The position numbers and the translations under genes are program-made. The notes under the pieces are model-generated. The model made no database searches. It was not told the DNA's origin and saw only the letters and a list, made by a program, of their open reading frames with translations. From JAIBBG01 sp043748015 (GTDB lineage Bacteria; Bacteroidota; Bacteroidia; Flavobacteriales_D; Sanyastnellaceae), in assembly GCA_043748015.1 (NCBI GenBank), contig JAYTOA010000111.1, positions 1-32,203 on the forward strand: a stretch of DNA of 32,203 nt. The letters are read 5' to 3'. Below, piece by piece: positions 1-8,269 of the stretch. Each line of letters begins with the position of its first letter. Within the stretch, counting starts at the first letter, position 1.

Positions 1-24
1 TGCTGCGCATTGTTATCGGAATTT

Positions 25-633
25 TTAAATCGTTGTCAATAATCTATTGAGTTCTTGAGCTGTCGCAGTTACCATGGCTTCCATTTCCGCCAATCGCAAT
101 TGCAGAATCAACTGCTTTACAGGATGTGTATCTTCATTTAATTTTATTGCATTGTCGCGGCGGATGTTCAATTTGCCTGTGTATGTTTCTATTCCCTCGA
201 ACAATTTCAACTCTTCCTCAACCAATCGAATCGACTCCAGAGCGCCCGCATTTTTCATGCGCATTCTTATCAATTGTCCTTTTGCTTTATCTCGCAATTT
301 TTCTCTGATGAACAGCAGCCCTTTTACTTTTTCAATATGCTGATCGATCTCCTTTTGTTGCTCCTCGCCGTATACGTCGTTGGATTTCGATTTAGTTTGA
401 TTGGAATTATTTTCCTCTAGCTTTCTTTGTATTCTGGAAAGTTTAAGCAAAGCATGATCGGGCAAAGTGCGTTGTCCAATTTCCACCATGGAAAGTATCG
501 CACGACTTACACCCAACATTTCCGCCAGCTCAATTTGAGTCGTACCCAATTCTCGGCGCAAATTCTTCAAATCAAATTCCAAAGTCTTTTTTTTAGTAAG
601 AATAAAAATAGGTGAAATTTCATAGCGTGGCAT
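25..633 (-). CDS. XRE-family HTH transcriptional regulator
   Basis: A 202-residue protein with an N-terminal Cro/C1-type helix-turn-helix at about residues 20-75 (TQIELAEMLGVSRAILSMVE, then GQRTLPDHALLKL). The rest is a charged helical region, probably a coiled coil used for dimerisation. XRE proteins of this kind usually repress their own promoter or a neighbouring one. The ATG at 631-633 is the only start that keeps the whole HTH. Upstream is a perfect inverted repeat (637-665), a plausible operator, and beyond that a divergent lipoprotein gene that could be its target. No ligand-binding or protease domain is recognisable, so the signal it answers to is unknown. Family assignment is firm; the specific role is not. 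Confidence 0.85.
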   Translation of the reverse strand: MPRYEISPIFILTKKKTLEFDLKNLRRELGTTQIELAEMLGVSRAILSMVEIGQRTLPDHALLKLSRIQRKLEENNSNQTKSKSNDVYGEEQQKEIDQHIEKVKGLLFIREKLRDKAKGQLIRMRMKNAGALESIRLVEEELKLFEGIETYTGKLNIRRDNAIKLNEDTHPVKQLILQLRLAEMEAMVTATAQELNRLLTTI

Positions 634-636
634 TTA

Positions 637-665
637 TAGTGTGGCAAAATTGTGATGCCACACTA
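637..665. promoter_or_regulatory. Perfect inverted repeat, candidate operator of the XRE regulator
   Basis: Arms TAGTGTGGCA (637-646) and TGCCACACTA (656-665) are exact reverse complements of 10 bp around a 9-bp AT-rich centre. A half-site TGCCACT follows at 670-676. The repeat starts 4 bp upstream of the XRE start codon, where binding would block its expression. The two-arm geometry fits a dimeric HTH protein. That it binds this regulator is inference; a hairpin acting in RNA is the alternative. Confidence 0.55.
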
Positions 666-770
666 AAAATGCCACTCAACCTTTTATTCCATACTATTCT
701 ACGCTGAAAAAAATTGGCCTTTCAAATGTGGCCCAAAACGAAGTTTGAACATTCTTGAGCGAACTATGAT

Positions 771-802
771 TTTGATAAAAACTTGACGTTTTCATATATT
801 TC
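771..802 (+). promoter_or_regulatory. Possible promoter of the lysine-rich lipoprotein gene
   Basis: TTTG at 771-774, a 20-bp spacer, then TATATTTC at 795-802, one mismatch from the Bacteroidota -7 consensus TAnnTTTG. A transcript would begin about 20 nt upstream of the ATG at 828, which supports that start over the TTG at 783. Confidence 0.35.
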
Positions 803-827
803 CAAATTCAATAGCCAAAATCACATT

Positions 828-1493
828 ATGAAATCACTTTACCTTGCCGCGTTCGCGGTGATTTTACTTTCATCTTGCCACACATCTTCCGATGTAATCA
901 GTGGTGCGAAATTTCAAAAAAGAAAATATTGTAAGGGATGGTTTACTGAAAAAAGTAGTGATGCCCCAAAGCCGGAAACTGCAACTACTGTTTTAAAAGC
1001 AAATTCGATTCAACAAGAAAATGAAACAACAAACATTCCCATTACTTCTATAACTACTGAGGAAAACGAAGACGTTCAATCCCAAGGCGACAAGCATGAA
1101 GAATTGAAGGTGTTGACATTCAAACTTCAAGACACCGACAATCAAGTAAGTGATAAAACTGTCGTTCGAATAGATGACGATTACAAACCTAATTTTTCCG
1201 AAGCCACTGCCAAAAAGAAAAAGAAGAAAAAGGAAAAAATTGAACCTACCATTAGTTGGGGGTTTTCCTCATCGGCAGTGTCAACCTGGTTCTGGGGTTG
1301 GTCAACTTTGGCATTTCTCAACATTCCTGTTATTGGAATCATATTCGGAGCATTAGGAATTGCCCTATGTTTTGCCGGGCTTTCGAAACTTAAAAAGCCC
1401 AAGGGAAAGAAAAAGAAAAATTTGCGAATGGCCATCGGAGGCATCGTCTTCGGATTGCTTTCTTTAATCGTTTGTCTGCTTATCCTAATATAG
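828..1493 (+). CDS. Lipoprotein-signal protein with C-terminal DUF4190-like membrane hairpin
   Basis: From the ATG at 828 the product is 221 residues. It begins with a lipoprotein signal peptide ending in LLSSC (Cys17). A long hydrophilic, low-complexity region rich in Thr, Glu, Asp and Lys follows, then a run of seven lysines. The C-terminus has two hydrophobic segments at about residues 159-185 and 201-221, separated by a lysine-rich loop (KKPKGKKKKN). The paired helices resemble DUF4190-type small membrane domains seen in many Bacteroidota lipoproteins. A TTG at 783 would extend the frame but would bury the signal peptide. The gene is divergent from the XRE regulator and ends 8 bp from the convergent lptB. 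Function is unknown; the combination of lipid anchor and membrane hairpin suggests an inner-membrane location. Confidence 0.7.
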   Translation: MKSLYLAAFAVILLSSCHTSSDVISGAKFQKRKYCKGWFTEKSSDAPKPETATTVLKANSIQQENETTNIPITSITTEENEDVQSQGDKHEELKVLTFKLQDTDNQVSDKTVVRIDDDYKPNFSEATAKKKKKKKEKIEPTISWGFSSSAVSTWFWGWSTLAFLNIPVIGIIFGALGIALCFAGLSKLKKPKGKKKKNLRMAIGGIVFGLLSLIVCLLILI

Positions 1494-1501
1494 ACAACAC
1501 G

Positions 1502-2263
1502 CTATTGCACTCGAACTTTTTTAAGCTCAAAATTCTGTCCGAGATAAACGCGTCTTACTTCTTCATCAGCTGCAAGTTCTTCTGCTGTGCCGGCTTTGAG
1601 AATATTACCGTCATATAATAAGTACGCACGATCGGTGATGGAAAGTGTTTCCTGCACATTGTGATCAGTGATGAGCACTCCGATGTTGCGCAGTTTGAGC
1701 TGGAAAACAATTTTTTGAATGTCCTCAACGGCAATGGGATCGACACCGGCAAAAGGTTCGTCGAGTAAAATAAATTTTGGATCAGTAGCGAGTGCACGCG
1801 CAATTTCTGTTCTTCTTCGCTCGCCACCACTCAGGTGATTGCCGATGTATTTTCTTTTTTCAGTGAGTCCGAATTCATCGAGCAGAGCGTCGAGTTTTAA
1901 CGTTTGCTCAGCCTTCGTCAACTTCGTCATTTCCAACACCGCTTTGATGTTGTCTTCGATTGAAAGCGTTCGAAACACACTTGCTTCCTGCGGCAAATAA
2001 CCTACTCCGAGCTTTGCTCTGCGGTACATCGGTTCGTTGGTGATCTCCAATTCATCAAGAAAAACCTTGCCTTCATTCGGCTTCACCAATCCAACAACTA
2101 CGTAAAAGCTCGTCGTCTTTCCCGCGCCATTCGGGCCGAGCAGACCGACAATTTCTCCCTGACCTACGTCAAAAGAAACGCCACGAACAACAGTCCGTGA
2201 ACCATAACGCTTTACAATATTATCTGCCCGTAGTTTCAATTTCCGCTTTTTTGTTGGCTGCAA
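1502..2263 (-). CDS. lptB: LPS export ABC transporter ATP-binding protein LptB
   Basis: A 253-residue ABC ATPase with Walker A GPNGAGKTT (residues 43-51), signature LSGGERRR, Walker B FILLDEPFAGVDP and the switch histidine in LITDHNV. Sequences such as GYLPQEASVFR and GVDPIAVEDIQ are typical of LptB, which drives the LptFG complex that moves lipopolysaccharide from the inner membrane to the periplasmic Lpt bridge. Length fits the family (about 240-255). The start is a TTG at 2263; an in-frame upstream ATG at 2287 is followed two codons later by a stop, so it cannot be used. It lies 65 bp downstream of the amidohydrolase gene in the same direction and may share its transcript. Confidence 0.93.
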   Translation of the reverse strand: MQPTKKRKLKLRADNIVKRYGSRTVVRGVSFDVGQGEIVGLLGPNGAGKTTSFYVVVGLVKPNEGKVFLDELEITNEPMYRRAKLGVGYLPQEASVFRTLSIEDNIKAVLEMTKLTKAEQTLKLDALLDEFGLTEKRKYIGNHLSGGERRRTEIARALATDPKFILLDEPFAGVDPIAVEDIQKIVFQLKLRNIGVLITDHNVQETLSITDRAYLLYDGNILKAGTAEELAADEEVRRVYLGQNFELKKVRVQ

Positions 2264-2328
2264 AAGAAAGACAAAGTCTCAATGCATATGTCACAATTCT
2301 TGTTTCAAACTTGAAGATTCGCGTTCAA

Positions 2329-3639
2329 TTACTTCTTCCTCTCCTCGTCGTATTTCGCTTTATACTTCTCGTACAAAACAGTTTGTTTGCTGCTGAGATC
2401 AATTTCCCTACCTTGGATAAAAGCATGTGTGAGCTCATTGCTTTTCATATCAAGTGCATCGCCTTTTGAAATAAATAGAGTTGCATCCTTACCAACTTCC
2501 AGTGATCCACATAGTTGTTCAATGCCAAGAATGATGGCAGGTGTGAGTGTTAAAGAACGAACAGCCTCTTCATACGGCAATCCATAGGCGACAGCGGTGC
2601 CTGCATGAAACGGCAAATTCCGCGAACCCATGCGTTCCATTTGACCTTCATTTTGAATACAGAATTGCACACCTTCATCGAATAATAATTTTGGCAACCT
2701 GTACGGTAGATCAATATCATCATCACTGAAATCCGGCAACGCATGAACGCGTCCAAGCATGATTGCAATATTGTGGGTCTTGAGCAAATCTGCAATTCGA
2801 ACGGCATCGTAACCTCCGACGATCACCATCTTCTGAATTCCCATTTGCACTTTAAAATTGATCGCTTCTGTCATGGATTTAGCATCATCGGCATGCACAT
2901 AAAGATTCTGATTGCCTTCAACAACACCACGCAAAGCTTCGAAGCGCACTTCTATCAACGTAGGATTTTTCACAGAACAATAAGCTATCGCTTCACTAAA
3001 AAAGGATTGAATCTCTCGCCATTGCTGATCATAAGTCTTTACCCTTTCGAGCAAAATTTTTCCCTTTTCATAATGTCTGTGATAAACCATGGGCCAGTTG
3101 AGATGCACGCCATCGTCCTCTCGAACAATTGCATCTTCCCAGTTCCAAGCGTCAAATTGCATAACAGCAGAAGTTCCGCTGACGACGCCACCGCGTGGCG
3201 TGATCTGTCCCATCAGCACACCATTGCTCCGCACTGTAGGAATAATTTCTGAATCAGTATTATACGCACTCGCAGCTCGCATGGATGGTTTGTAAGTGCC
3301 TGTTTCAGCATCGTCAATTGTCGGACGAATTGCATCGAGTTCCACAAGTCCAAGTGTAGAGTTACACGCGATAAATCCGGGATACACATGCATCCCTTCG
3401 GCGTTGATTGTGCTGTCATACGCACCTGCAGCCAACCGTATCAAACGAGCATCTGCCACCATTACAAGTTTTCCATCTCTAAAACCAATGGCGCTGTTTT
3501 CGATCACTTTCCCATCACCAATATGCGCCGTGGCATTCATGATGAGAATGGATTTCGATTGCGTTTTAGCAGGCACCGGATTTTGTTGCGCGAAGAATGC
3601 AACGGGTATCAGTAGGAAAAAGAAAATTATGTTTCTCAT
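2329..3639 (-). CDS. Secreted amidohydrolase-family protein lacking the usual metal motif
   Basis: A 436-residue protein with a signal peptide (MRNIIFFFLLIPVAFFAQQ), so it acts in the periplasm or outside. The fold signature of the amidohydrolase superfamily is present: the small N-terminal beta domain, MHVYPGFIACNS at the end of strand 1, and the C-terminal SLTLTPAIILGIEQLCGSLEVGKDATLFI. Active enzymes have HxH after PGFID, but here the place holds CNS, and the usual later histidine positions are not clearly conserved either (VHADD remains, IVGGYD replaces a typical ligand site). It begins 6 bp after the two-module amidohydrolase gene and is surely co-transcribed with it. It may be a partner subunit or a non-metal pseudo-enzyme. 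The substrate is unknown. Confidence 0.8.
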   Translation of the reverse strand: MRNIIFFFLLIPVAFFAQQNPVPAKTQSKSILIMNATAHIGDGKVIENSAIGFRDGKLVMVADARLIRLAAGAYDSTINAEGMHVYPGFIACNSTLGLVELDAIRPTIDDAETGTYKPSMRAASAYNTDSEIIPTVRSNGVLMGQITPRGGVVSGTSAVMQFDAWNWEDAIVREDDGVHLNWPMVYHRHYEKGKILLERVKTYDQQWREIQSFFSEAIAYCSVKNPTLIEVRFEALRGVVEGNQNLYVHADDAKSMTEAINFKVQMGIQKMVIVGGYDAVRIADLLKTHNIAIMLGRVHALPDFSDDDIDLPYRLPKLLFDEGVQFCIQNEGQMERMGSRNLPFHAGTAVAYGLPYEEAVRSLTLTPAIILGIEQLCGSLEVGKDATLFISKGDALDMKSNELTHAFIQGREIDLSSKQTVLYEKYKAKYDEERKK

Positions 3640-3645
3640 GTGTAA

Positions 3646-6600
3646 TTACTTATTAAATAAAACGCCTTGCGATGTTTGATCCATCGTGTCACAATGAAAA
3701 TGCTTTTTGTCTTTGAACGAAGGCGCCTGTGACGGATCACCATTTTGCTTGGAAAGCATCATTTTCTGAATGAGCCGTGAGCGTTCCGTTTCTATCCACT
3801 TTCTCATTTCGAGATCTTTTTCTATGTCGTAGTAACAAATTCCATCAACGAAAGTCTTTTCTGCTTTTGCGTAAATACTCAACGGATGATCACTCCAAAT
3901 GACAAGGTCGGCATCTTTTCCGACAACCAGACTTCCCATTTGTTTGTCGAGGTGTAAAAGTTTTGCGGGATTGAGTGTCACAAATTTCAGTGCCTCCTCT
4001 TCCGGCACACCACCATACTTCACAGCCTTCGCTGCTTCCTGATTGAGACGACGGGCCATCTCTGCATCATCGCTATTGAACGCGACAGTGATTCCCTGCT
4101 CCCATAGCAACGCGCCGTTGTATGGAATTGCATCCTTCACTTCAAACTTATACGCCCACCAATCACTGAACGAAGAAGCGCCTGCACCATGTGCTTTCAT
4201 TTTATCCGCCACTTTATAACCTTCCAGAATATGTGTGAATGTGTTGATCGTAAAATGCATGCTGTCAGCCACGTGCATCAACATATTGATTTCACTTTGA
4301 ACATAGCTATGACAAGTCACGAAGCGTTTCCTCTCCAGAATTTCATAGAGCGCATCCATTTCCAGATCACGACGAATAAGTTTCGACGATGAATTTTTTC
4401 CATTTACCTGATTGCCTTTCCACGCATCACCATACTCACGTGCGCGAATGAAGTGATCATAATAAATCTGTTCCACCCCCATTCTTGTTTGCGGAAAACG
4501 CGAACCATCATTTGCCCAATTCGATTGCTTTACATTTTCTCCTAATGCGAATTTGATAAAACCAGACGCGCCCTTAATGAGTAGTTCATCGGCATTCTGT
4601 CCCCAGCGCAATTTAATGAGTGCGCTCTGTCCGCCAATGGGATTGGCACTTCCGTGCAACAACTGAGAAGCAGTAACACCCCCGGAAAGTTGTCTATAAA
4701 TATTGATGTCCTCAGGATAAATCACACTTGCCTGTTGCACCTCGGCACTCGAAGCTTGCGAACCTTCATTCACACTTGCCAATGCAATATGACTGTGTTC
4801 ATCGATGATTCCAGGTGTAACGTGTTTACCCTTTGCGTCGATAACTCGAGCGTCTGGATATTTTGATCCATCAATATTCTTTCCTACTGCAGCAATTTTT
4901 CCATTGACGATAAGCACCGACCCATCCTCCAATTTTCCGGCAACGTCGCAAGTCCAAACTGTTGCGTTCTTGATGAGAAATGTCTCTTGTTTCGGTAACT
5001 TCAAATTGCCATAAGCAGTGAAAGGAAAAATAATTTCACCTACTTCCATATTCAATGAATCCTTTTTGGATTCCTTCTTTTTCTCCGTCGCATCACTTGT
5101 TCGAATACACGTCCAATCAAACCATCCACCCTTCGCATCTTCGCCCTTTCCACTCCATGATTTTCTATCGTCAGCAACATCACCGGAGAAGCGAATCACG
5201 CCATTGTATATTGAATCCTTTGCCTCAAAAGTCATTGTGATCAATTCATTTGCAACAACGAGATTCACAGAATAAGAAATTGTATCGGCCCTTGCATTTC
5301 CCAAACTGTCTTTTGATTGTTGAATGAATTTAACGTCTGCTTTGACTTTGCCTCCATCTTCCTTTACATTGAGATCGTAGGTGTGCTTGGGAAGCTTCAA
5401 TTGATATTGGCCGGCGAGTTCCAATGATTTTACTACTTCAATCACATAGGGTTTTCCTTGCACCCAGTTTTCATAAATGACTGCATCTTCTTCGAATATG
5501 TTTTTGGAAGCAATGAAAAAATTCGCCCACATACCAGGTTGAATTTTTCCCAATTCACTTTCTGCGTTGATCATTTGCGCCGGTGTCAATGTCAAAGCCT
5601 TCAATGCTTCCTGTTCCGAAAGACCACGCTTTACAGCTTTGCGAAGATTTTTCAAGAACAAACTCTTCTCCTGAAAACCTGAAGACGTTATCGCAAAACG
5701 AATTTGTTCCTTTGCAAGCGTTGCGCAATTGGATGGCGCGAGTTCCCAGTGTTTCATTTCTTCAAGGCTCACAAGACGAGAAAGAAAAGGATCGCTCACA
5801 TCGTATACATCCGGGAAAACAATGGGTACAATAAGTGCCGCTTTCGTGGCCTTGATTTCTGCAAGTCTTTGATACTCGTTACCTCCTGTTTTGATAATGT
5901 ACTGAACATTGAATTCATCCCCCACTTTATCTGCGCGCAAGACATTCCATTTCTCACCGGCATCAAAAATTTGAGGAATCGAGCGAATGCGATTGAATGC
6001 TTCAAGCGAAAGATTTCTTTCCTCCCTATTGCCTCCATCTCGATACCAGTTTGCATCGTAATACGTTTGTCGCAGCAGTGCAATACTTCCCATCAAAGAA
6101 GAAGGATAAGCATTCGAACTGCTTCCTTTATTAAAAGAATAATGGGCCGCAGCATCTTGTCGAATCAAAGCGATGTTCGCATTTTCGCCAAGACTTACCA
6201 AAGCAGAAGTACCACGAACGATACCATCCTGTTTGAGCGTAAGAACTGCACCAAAACCCATAGAACGCAATTCCTTTGCTGATTCATCCTTTGGAGAAAA
6301 TTGAAGAGCCGCGTTGTACTCGGCGTGAATAGCCGGATTCCAACCCAACGCGCCTTTATCGCCAACATCAGCAACTTGACGGCGCTCGCCTCTTGTTTCT
6401 ATGCCCGGAGACGGAGTAGTTGAAGCCAATCCATATTCACTGTGCAAATCGATAAAAGAAGGATAAACATACTTACCCATCAAATCCATCACTACTGCGT
6501 TAGAAGGAATTTTAAGGTCGCGACCAACGCTTACAACCTTTCCTTTCTCAATGATAACCGTAGCATCTTCAATGCGTGTTTGGTAATCGACTTGAACGGT

Positions 6601-6726
6601 AGCATGTGTAAATACAACAGAAGTAACATCCTTTGGCTTCACGCCATTGTATGGAAACGTAGGCTGAGCAATGCTCACAGCAACTGAAAGCAGCAATGCA
6701 ATTATGGTGACGATAAAATTCCTCAT
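3646..6726 (-). CDS. Secreted two-module amidohydrolase (imidazolonepropionase-like)
   Basis: From the ATG at 6726 the product is 1026 residues with a clear signal peptide (MRNFIVTIIALLLSVAVSIAQ). An ATG nine codons upstream (6753) gives a poorer leader. It contains two amidohydrolase modules in tandem. The N-terminal one (about 25-440) ends strand 1 with FIDLHSEYG, so the second His of HxH is Glu. After a linker of about 130 residues with a beta-rich segment, the C-terminal module (about 580-1000) has an intact HSH (His644, His646), FIKFALGENVK with a candidate carboxylated Lys, CHSY, THILEG and FNSDD, a complete metal site. Only the second module therefore looks catalytic. Prolidase-, isoaspartyl dipeptidase- or imidazolonepropionase-like hydrolysis is possible; the substrate cannot be read from sequence. 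Confidence 0.85.
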   Translation of the reverse strand: MRNFIVTIIALLLSVAVSIAQPTFPYNGVKPKDVTSVVFTHATVQVDYQTRIEDATVIIEKGKVVSVGRDLKIPSNAVVMDLMGKYVYPSFIDLHSEYGLASTTPSPGIETRGERRQVADVGDKGALGWNPAIHAEYNAALQFSPKDESAKELRSMGFGAVLTLKQDGIVRGTSALVSLGENANIALIRQDAAAHYSFNKGSSSNAYPSSLMGSIALLRQTYYDANWYRDGGNREERNLSLEAFNRIRSIPQIFDAGEKWNVLRADKVGDEFNVQYIIKTGGNEYQRLAEIKATKAALIVPIVFPDVYDVSDPFLSRLVSLEEMKHWELAPSNCATLAKEQIRFAITSSGFQEKSLFLKNLRKAVKRGLSEQEALKALTLTPAQMINAESELGKIQPGMWANFFIASKNIFEEDAVIYENWVQGKPYVIEVVKSLELAGQYQLKLPKHTYDLNVKEDGGKVKADVKFIQQSKDSLGNARADTISYSVNLVVANELITMTFEAKDSIYNGVIRFSGDVADDRKSWSGKGEDAKGGWFDWTCIRTSDATEKKKESKKDSLNMEVGEIIFPFTAYGNLKLPKQETFLIKNATVWTCDVAGKLEDGSVLIVNGKIAAVGKNIDGSKYPDARVIDAKGKHVTPGIIDEHSHIALASVNEGSQASSAEVQQASVIYPEDINIYRQLSGGVTASQLLHGSANPIGGQSALIKLRWGQNADELLIKGASGFIKFALGENVKQSNWANDGSRFPQTRMGVEQIYYDHFIRAREYGDAWKGNQVNGKNSSSKLIRRDLEMDALYEILERKRFVTCHSYVQSEINMLMHVADSMHFTINTFTHILEGYKVADKMKAHGAGASSFSDWWAYKFEVKDAIPYNGALLWEQGITVAFNSDDAEMARRLNQEAAKAVKYGGVPEEEALKFVTLNPAKLLHLDKQMGSLVVGKDADLVIWSDHPLSIYAKAEKTFVDGICYYDIEKDLEMRKWIETERSRLIQKMMLSKQNGDPSQAPSFKDKKHFHCDTMDQTSQGVLFNK

Positions 6727-6758
6727 GGATAAAACTCTAAAAGTGTTGCGCAATGTTA

Positions 6759-6791
6759 TTGTGGACTATGGTGAATTCAAATCTAAATTTG
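6759..6791 (+). promoter_or_regulatory. Promoter of the Nfu-type gene
   Basis: TTG at 6759-6761, a 22-bp spacer, then TAAATTTG at 6784-6791, an exact match to TAnnTTTG. The ATG at 6796 lies only 4 bp beyond the -7 element, so the transcript would be leaderless or nearly so. Confidence 0.6.
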
Positions 6792-6806
6792 CACTATGGA
6801 AACAAA
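6778..6806 (-). promoter_or_regulatory. Promoter of the amidohydrolase operon
   Basis: On the minus strand TTTG (6806-6803), a 17-bp spacer, then TAGATTTG (6785-6778). Both elements match the Bacteroidota consensus. The -7 box shares positions 6784-6785 with the -7 box of the divergent Nfu gene, and the -33 box lies within the first codons of that gene. Confidence 0.6.
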
Positions 6807-7446
6807 GAAGAGGATTCCCACCGCAGTATACGCTGAAATGACGCCAAATCCGGCGGCAATGAAGTTCGTTGCTGATCGCGCATTGGTCGCAGGTGGAATG
6901 CAAGTGGAGTATAGAAGTAAAAGCGAAGCGAAAGGATCTTCGCCGCTCGCAGAAGAGCTTTTCAATTTTCCTTTCGTAACGAGTGTATTCATCAGTGGAT
7001 CGTTCGTAACGGTTTTAAAAGACGAATCCTTGGGATGGGAAATGATTGTGCAACAATTGCGCGAATACATCCGCGAATGGTTAATGGACAATGAAATTGC
7101 AGTGAGTGTTGTAACGGCCGATATTCTCAACAGAACGAAAGAAACGATCACAGAAGATCCTGTTGCTGCAGTTCACGCGAAAGCCACTGACTTCAGTCAG
7201 TTTGAAGCGACCGAATACGATGACGACATACGTTTTCTGTTACACGAATTTGTACGACCTGCAGTTGAAATGGATGGAGGCGCCATTGATTTTATGGCAT
7301 ACAAAGACAAAAAAGTTTACGTGCAGTTGAAAGGTTCTTGTAGTGGATGTCCATCGTCAACAGCCACGCTTAAAGGCGGCATAGAAAATTTATTGAAAGC
7401 AAAAATGCCGGATATTGTAGAAGAGGTGATAGCGGAATCTGTCTAG
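6796..7446 (+). CDS. Nfu/NifU-type iron-sulfur cluster scaffold protein
   Basis: A 216-residue protein with two domains. The N-terminal Nfu_N domain (about 8-100; AEMTPNPAAMKFVADRALV) resembles that of mitochondrial NFU1. The C-terminal NifU domain (about 140-214) carries GSCSGCPSS with Cys182 and Cys185 in the CxxC that holds a transient Fe-S cluster. Proteins of this layout deliver 4Fe-4S clusters to client enzymes in the cytoplasm; lipoyl synthase is a known client in other organisms, which may be relevant to the lipoate-dependent GcvH and LpdA partners encoded in this window. The gene begins at a near-leaderless promoter. Not the IscU-like NifU N-domain and not a fusion with nitrogenase NifU. 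Confidence 0.9.
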   Translation: METKKRIPTAVYAEMTPNPAAMKFVADRALVAGGMQVEYRSKSEAKGSSPLAEELFNFPFVTSVFISGSFVTVLKDESLGWEMIVQQLREYIREWLMDNEIAVSVVTADILNRTKETITEDPVAAVHAKATDFSQFEATEYDDDIRFLLHEFVRPAVEMDGGAIDFMAYKDKKVYVQLKGSCSGCPSSTATLKGGIENLLKAKMPDIVEEVIAESV

Positions 7447-7522
7447 TCTGTAGTCAATCACCTTCATATTTCAAGAGGGTTTTTGAATGCTTTCTTATTT
7501 TGCGGAATAATTTTCATCGCTG

Positions 7523-8269
7523 ATGTCTTCATATCGACTTGTATTTATTCATGGTTTTCTGGAAGATGCTTCTATGTGGAAACACATCATCGATGGTCTT
7601 ACAAAAAATGGTTCTTTAGTCAGTACGCCAGAATTACCGGGACATGGTGAAAATACTTTTATACCGGAAGAGAAAACTGCTGAGTCGTATTGTCAGAATA
7701 TTCTTGATCAATTATCGCTTAAGCCTGAAGAGAAAATCTTCATCATAGCACATTCCATGGGAGGCTATCTCAGTGCGACCCTGGCCTCGATGATACCCGA
7801 AAAAATTGTTGGACTATGTATGTTTCATTCGAAAGCTGGTAAAGACAGTCCTGAAAAAATCGAAGACCGAAAGCGCGCGATCATTGCTGCAACGGCGAAC
7901 AAAGATTTGTATGTGAGTACGATGATCAACAGTATTTATTACGAAGCAAACAGAGAACGTTGCAAAAAAGAAATTCAGTATCAGATCAACAGGGCTAAGG
8001 ATCTTTCCATTGAAGCCATCGTCAGCGCACAAGAAGTCATGATTCAGCGTCCCGATCAAATTGAATTCATGAAGACGCGCAATTTTTCACTTTTTTACTT
8101 TCTTGGCGACAAAGACACCTCGCTTCCACTGGATGTGATGAATGCTGAGATTGCGCAATTACCGGGAGCAGTGGCCTATATCGCGGCTGAAACCGGACAC
8201 ATGGGTCATTATGCAAGCACGCGTGAAGCATTGATGTTTTTGCAGCGCTGCATTAATATCTCGAAATGA
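7523..8269 (+). CDS. Alpha/beta hydrolase
   Basis: A 248-residue single-domain alpha/beta hydrolase. Visible are the oxyanion-hole region HGFLEDASMW (10-19), the nucleophile elbow AHSMGG with Ser78, an acid candidate in FLGDKDTSLP, and the catalytic His in ETGHMGHY near residue 225. There is no signal peptide, so it is cytoplasmic. It lies 76 bp downstream of the Nfu gene in the same direction and may be co-transcribed. Motifs fit small carboxylesterases or MhpC/BioH-like enzymes, but the substrate cannot be assigned. Confidence 0.85.
   Translation: MSSYRLVFIHGFLEDASMWKHIIDGLTKNGSLVSTPELPGHGENTFIPEEKTAESYCQNILDQLSLKPEEKIFIIAHSMGGYLSATLASMIPEKIVGLCMFHSKAGKDSPEKIEDRKRAIIAATANKDLYVSTMINSIYYEANRERCKKEIQYQINRAKDLSIEAIVSAQEVMIQRPDQIEFMKTRNFSLFYFLGDKDTSLPLDVMNAEIAQLPGAVAYIAAETGHMGHYASTREALMFLQRCINISK

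Noticed and set aside
2743..3252. 169-residue plus-strand frame
   Set aside because: Antisense to the single-module amidohydrolase and without motifs.
5704..6282. 192-residue plus-strand frame
   Set aside because: It is antisense to the signal-bearing two-module amidohydrolase, has no recognisable domain, and the opposite frame has clear family motifs.
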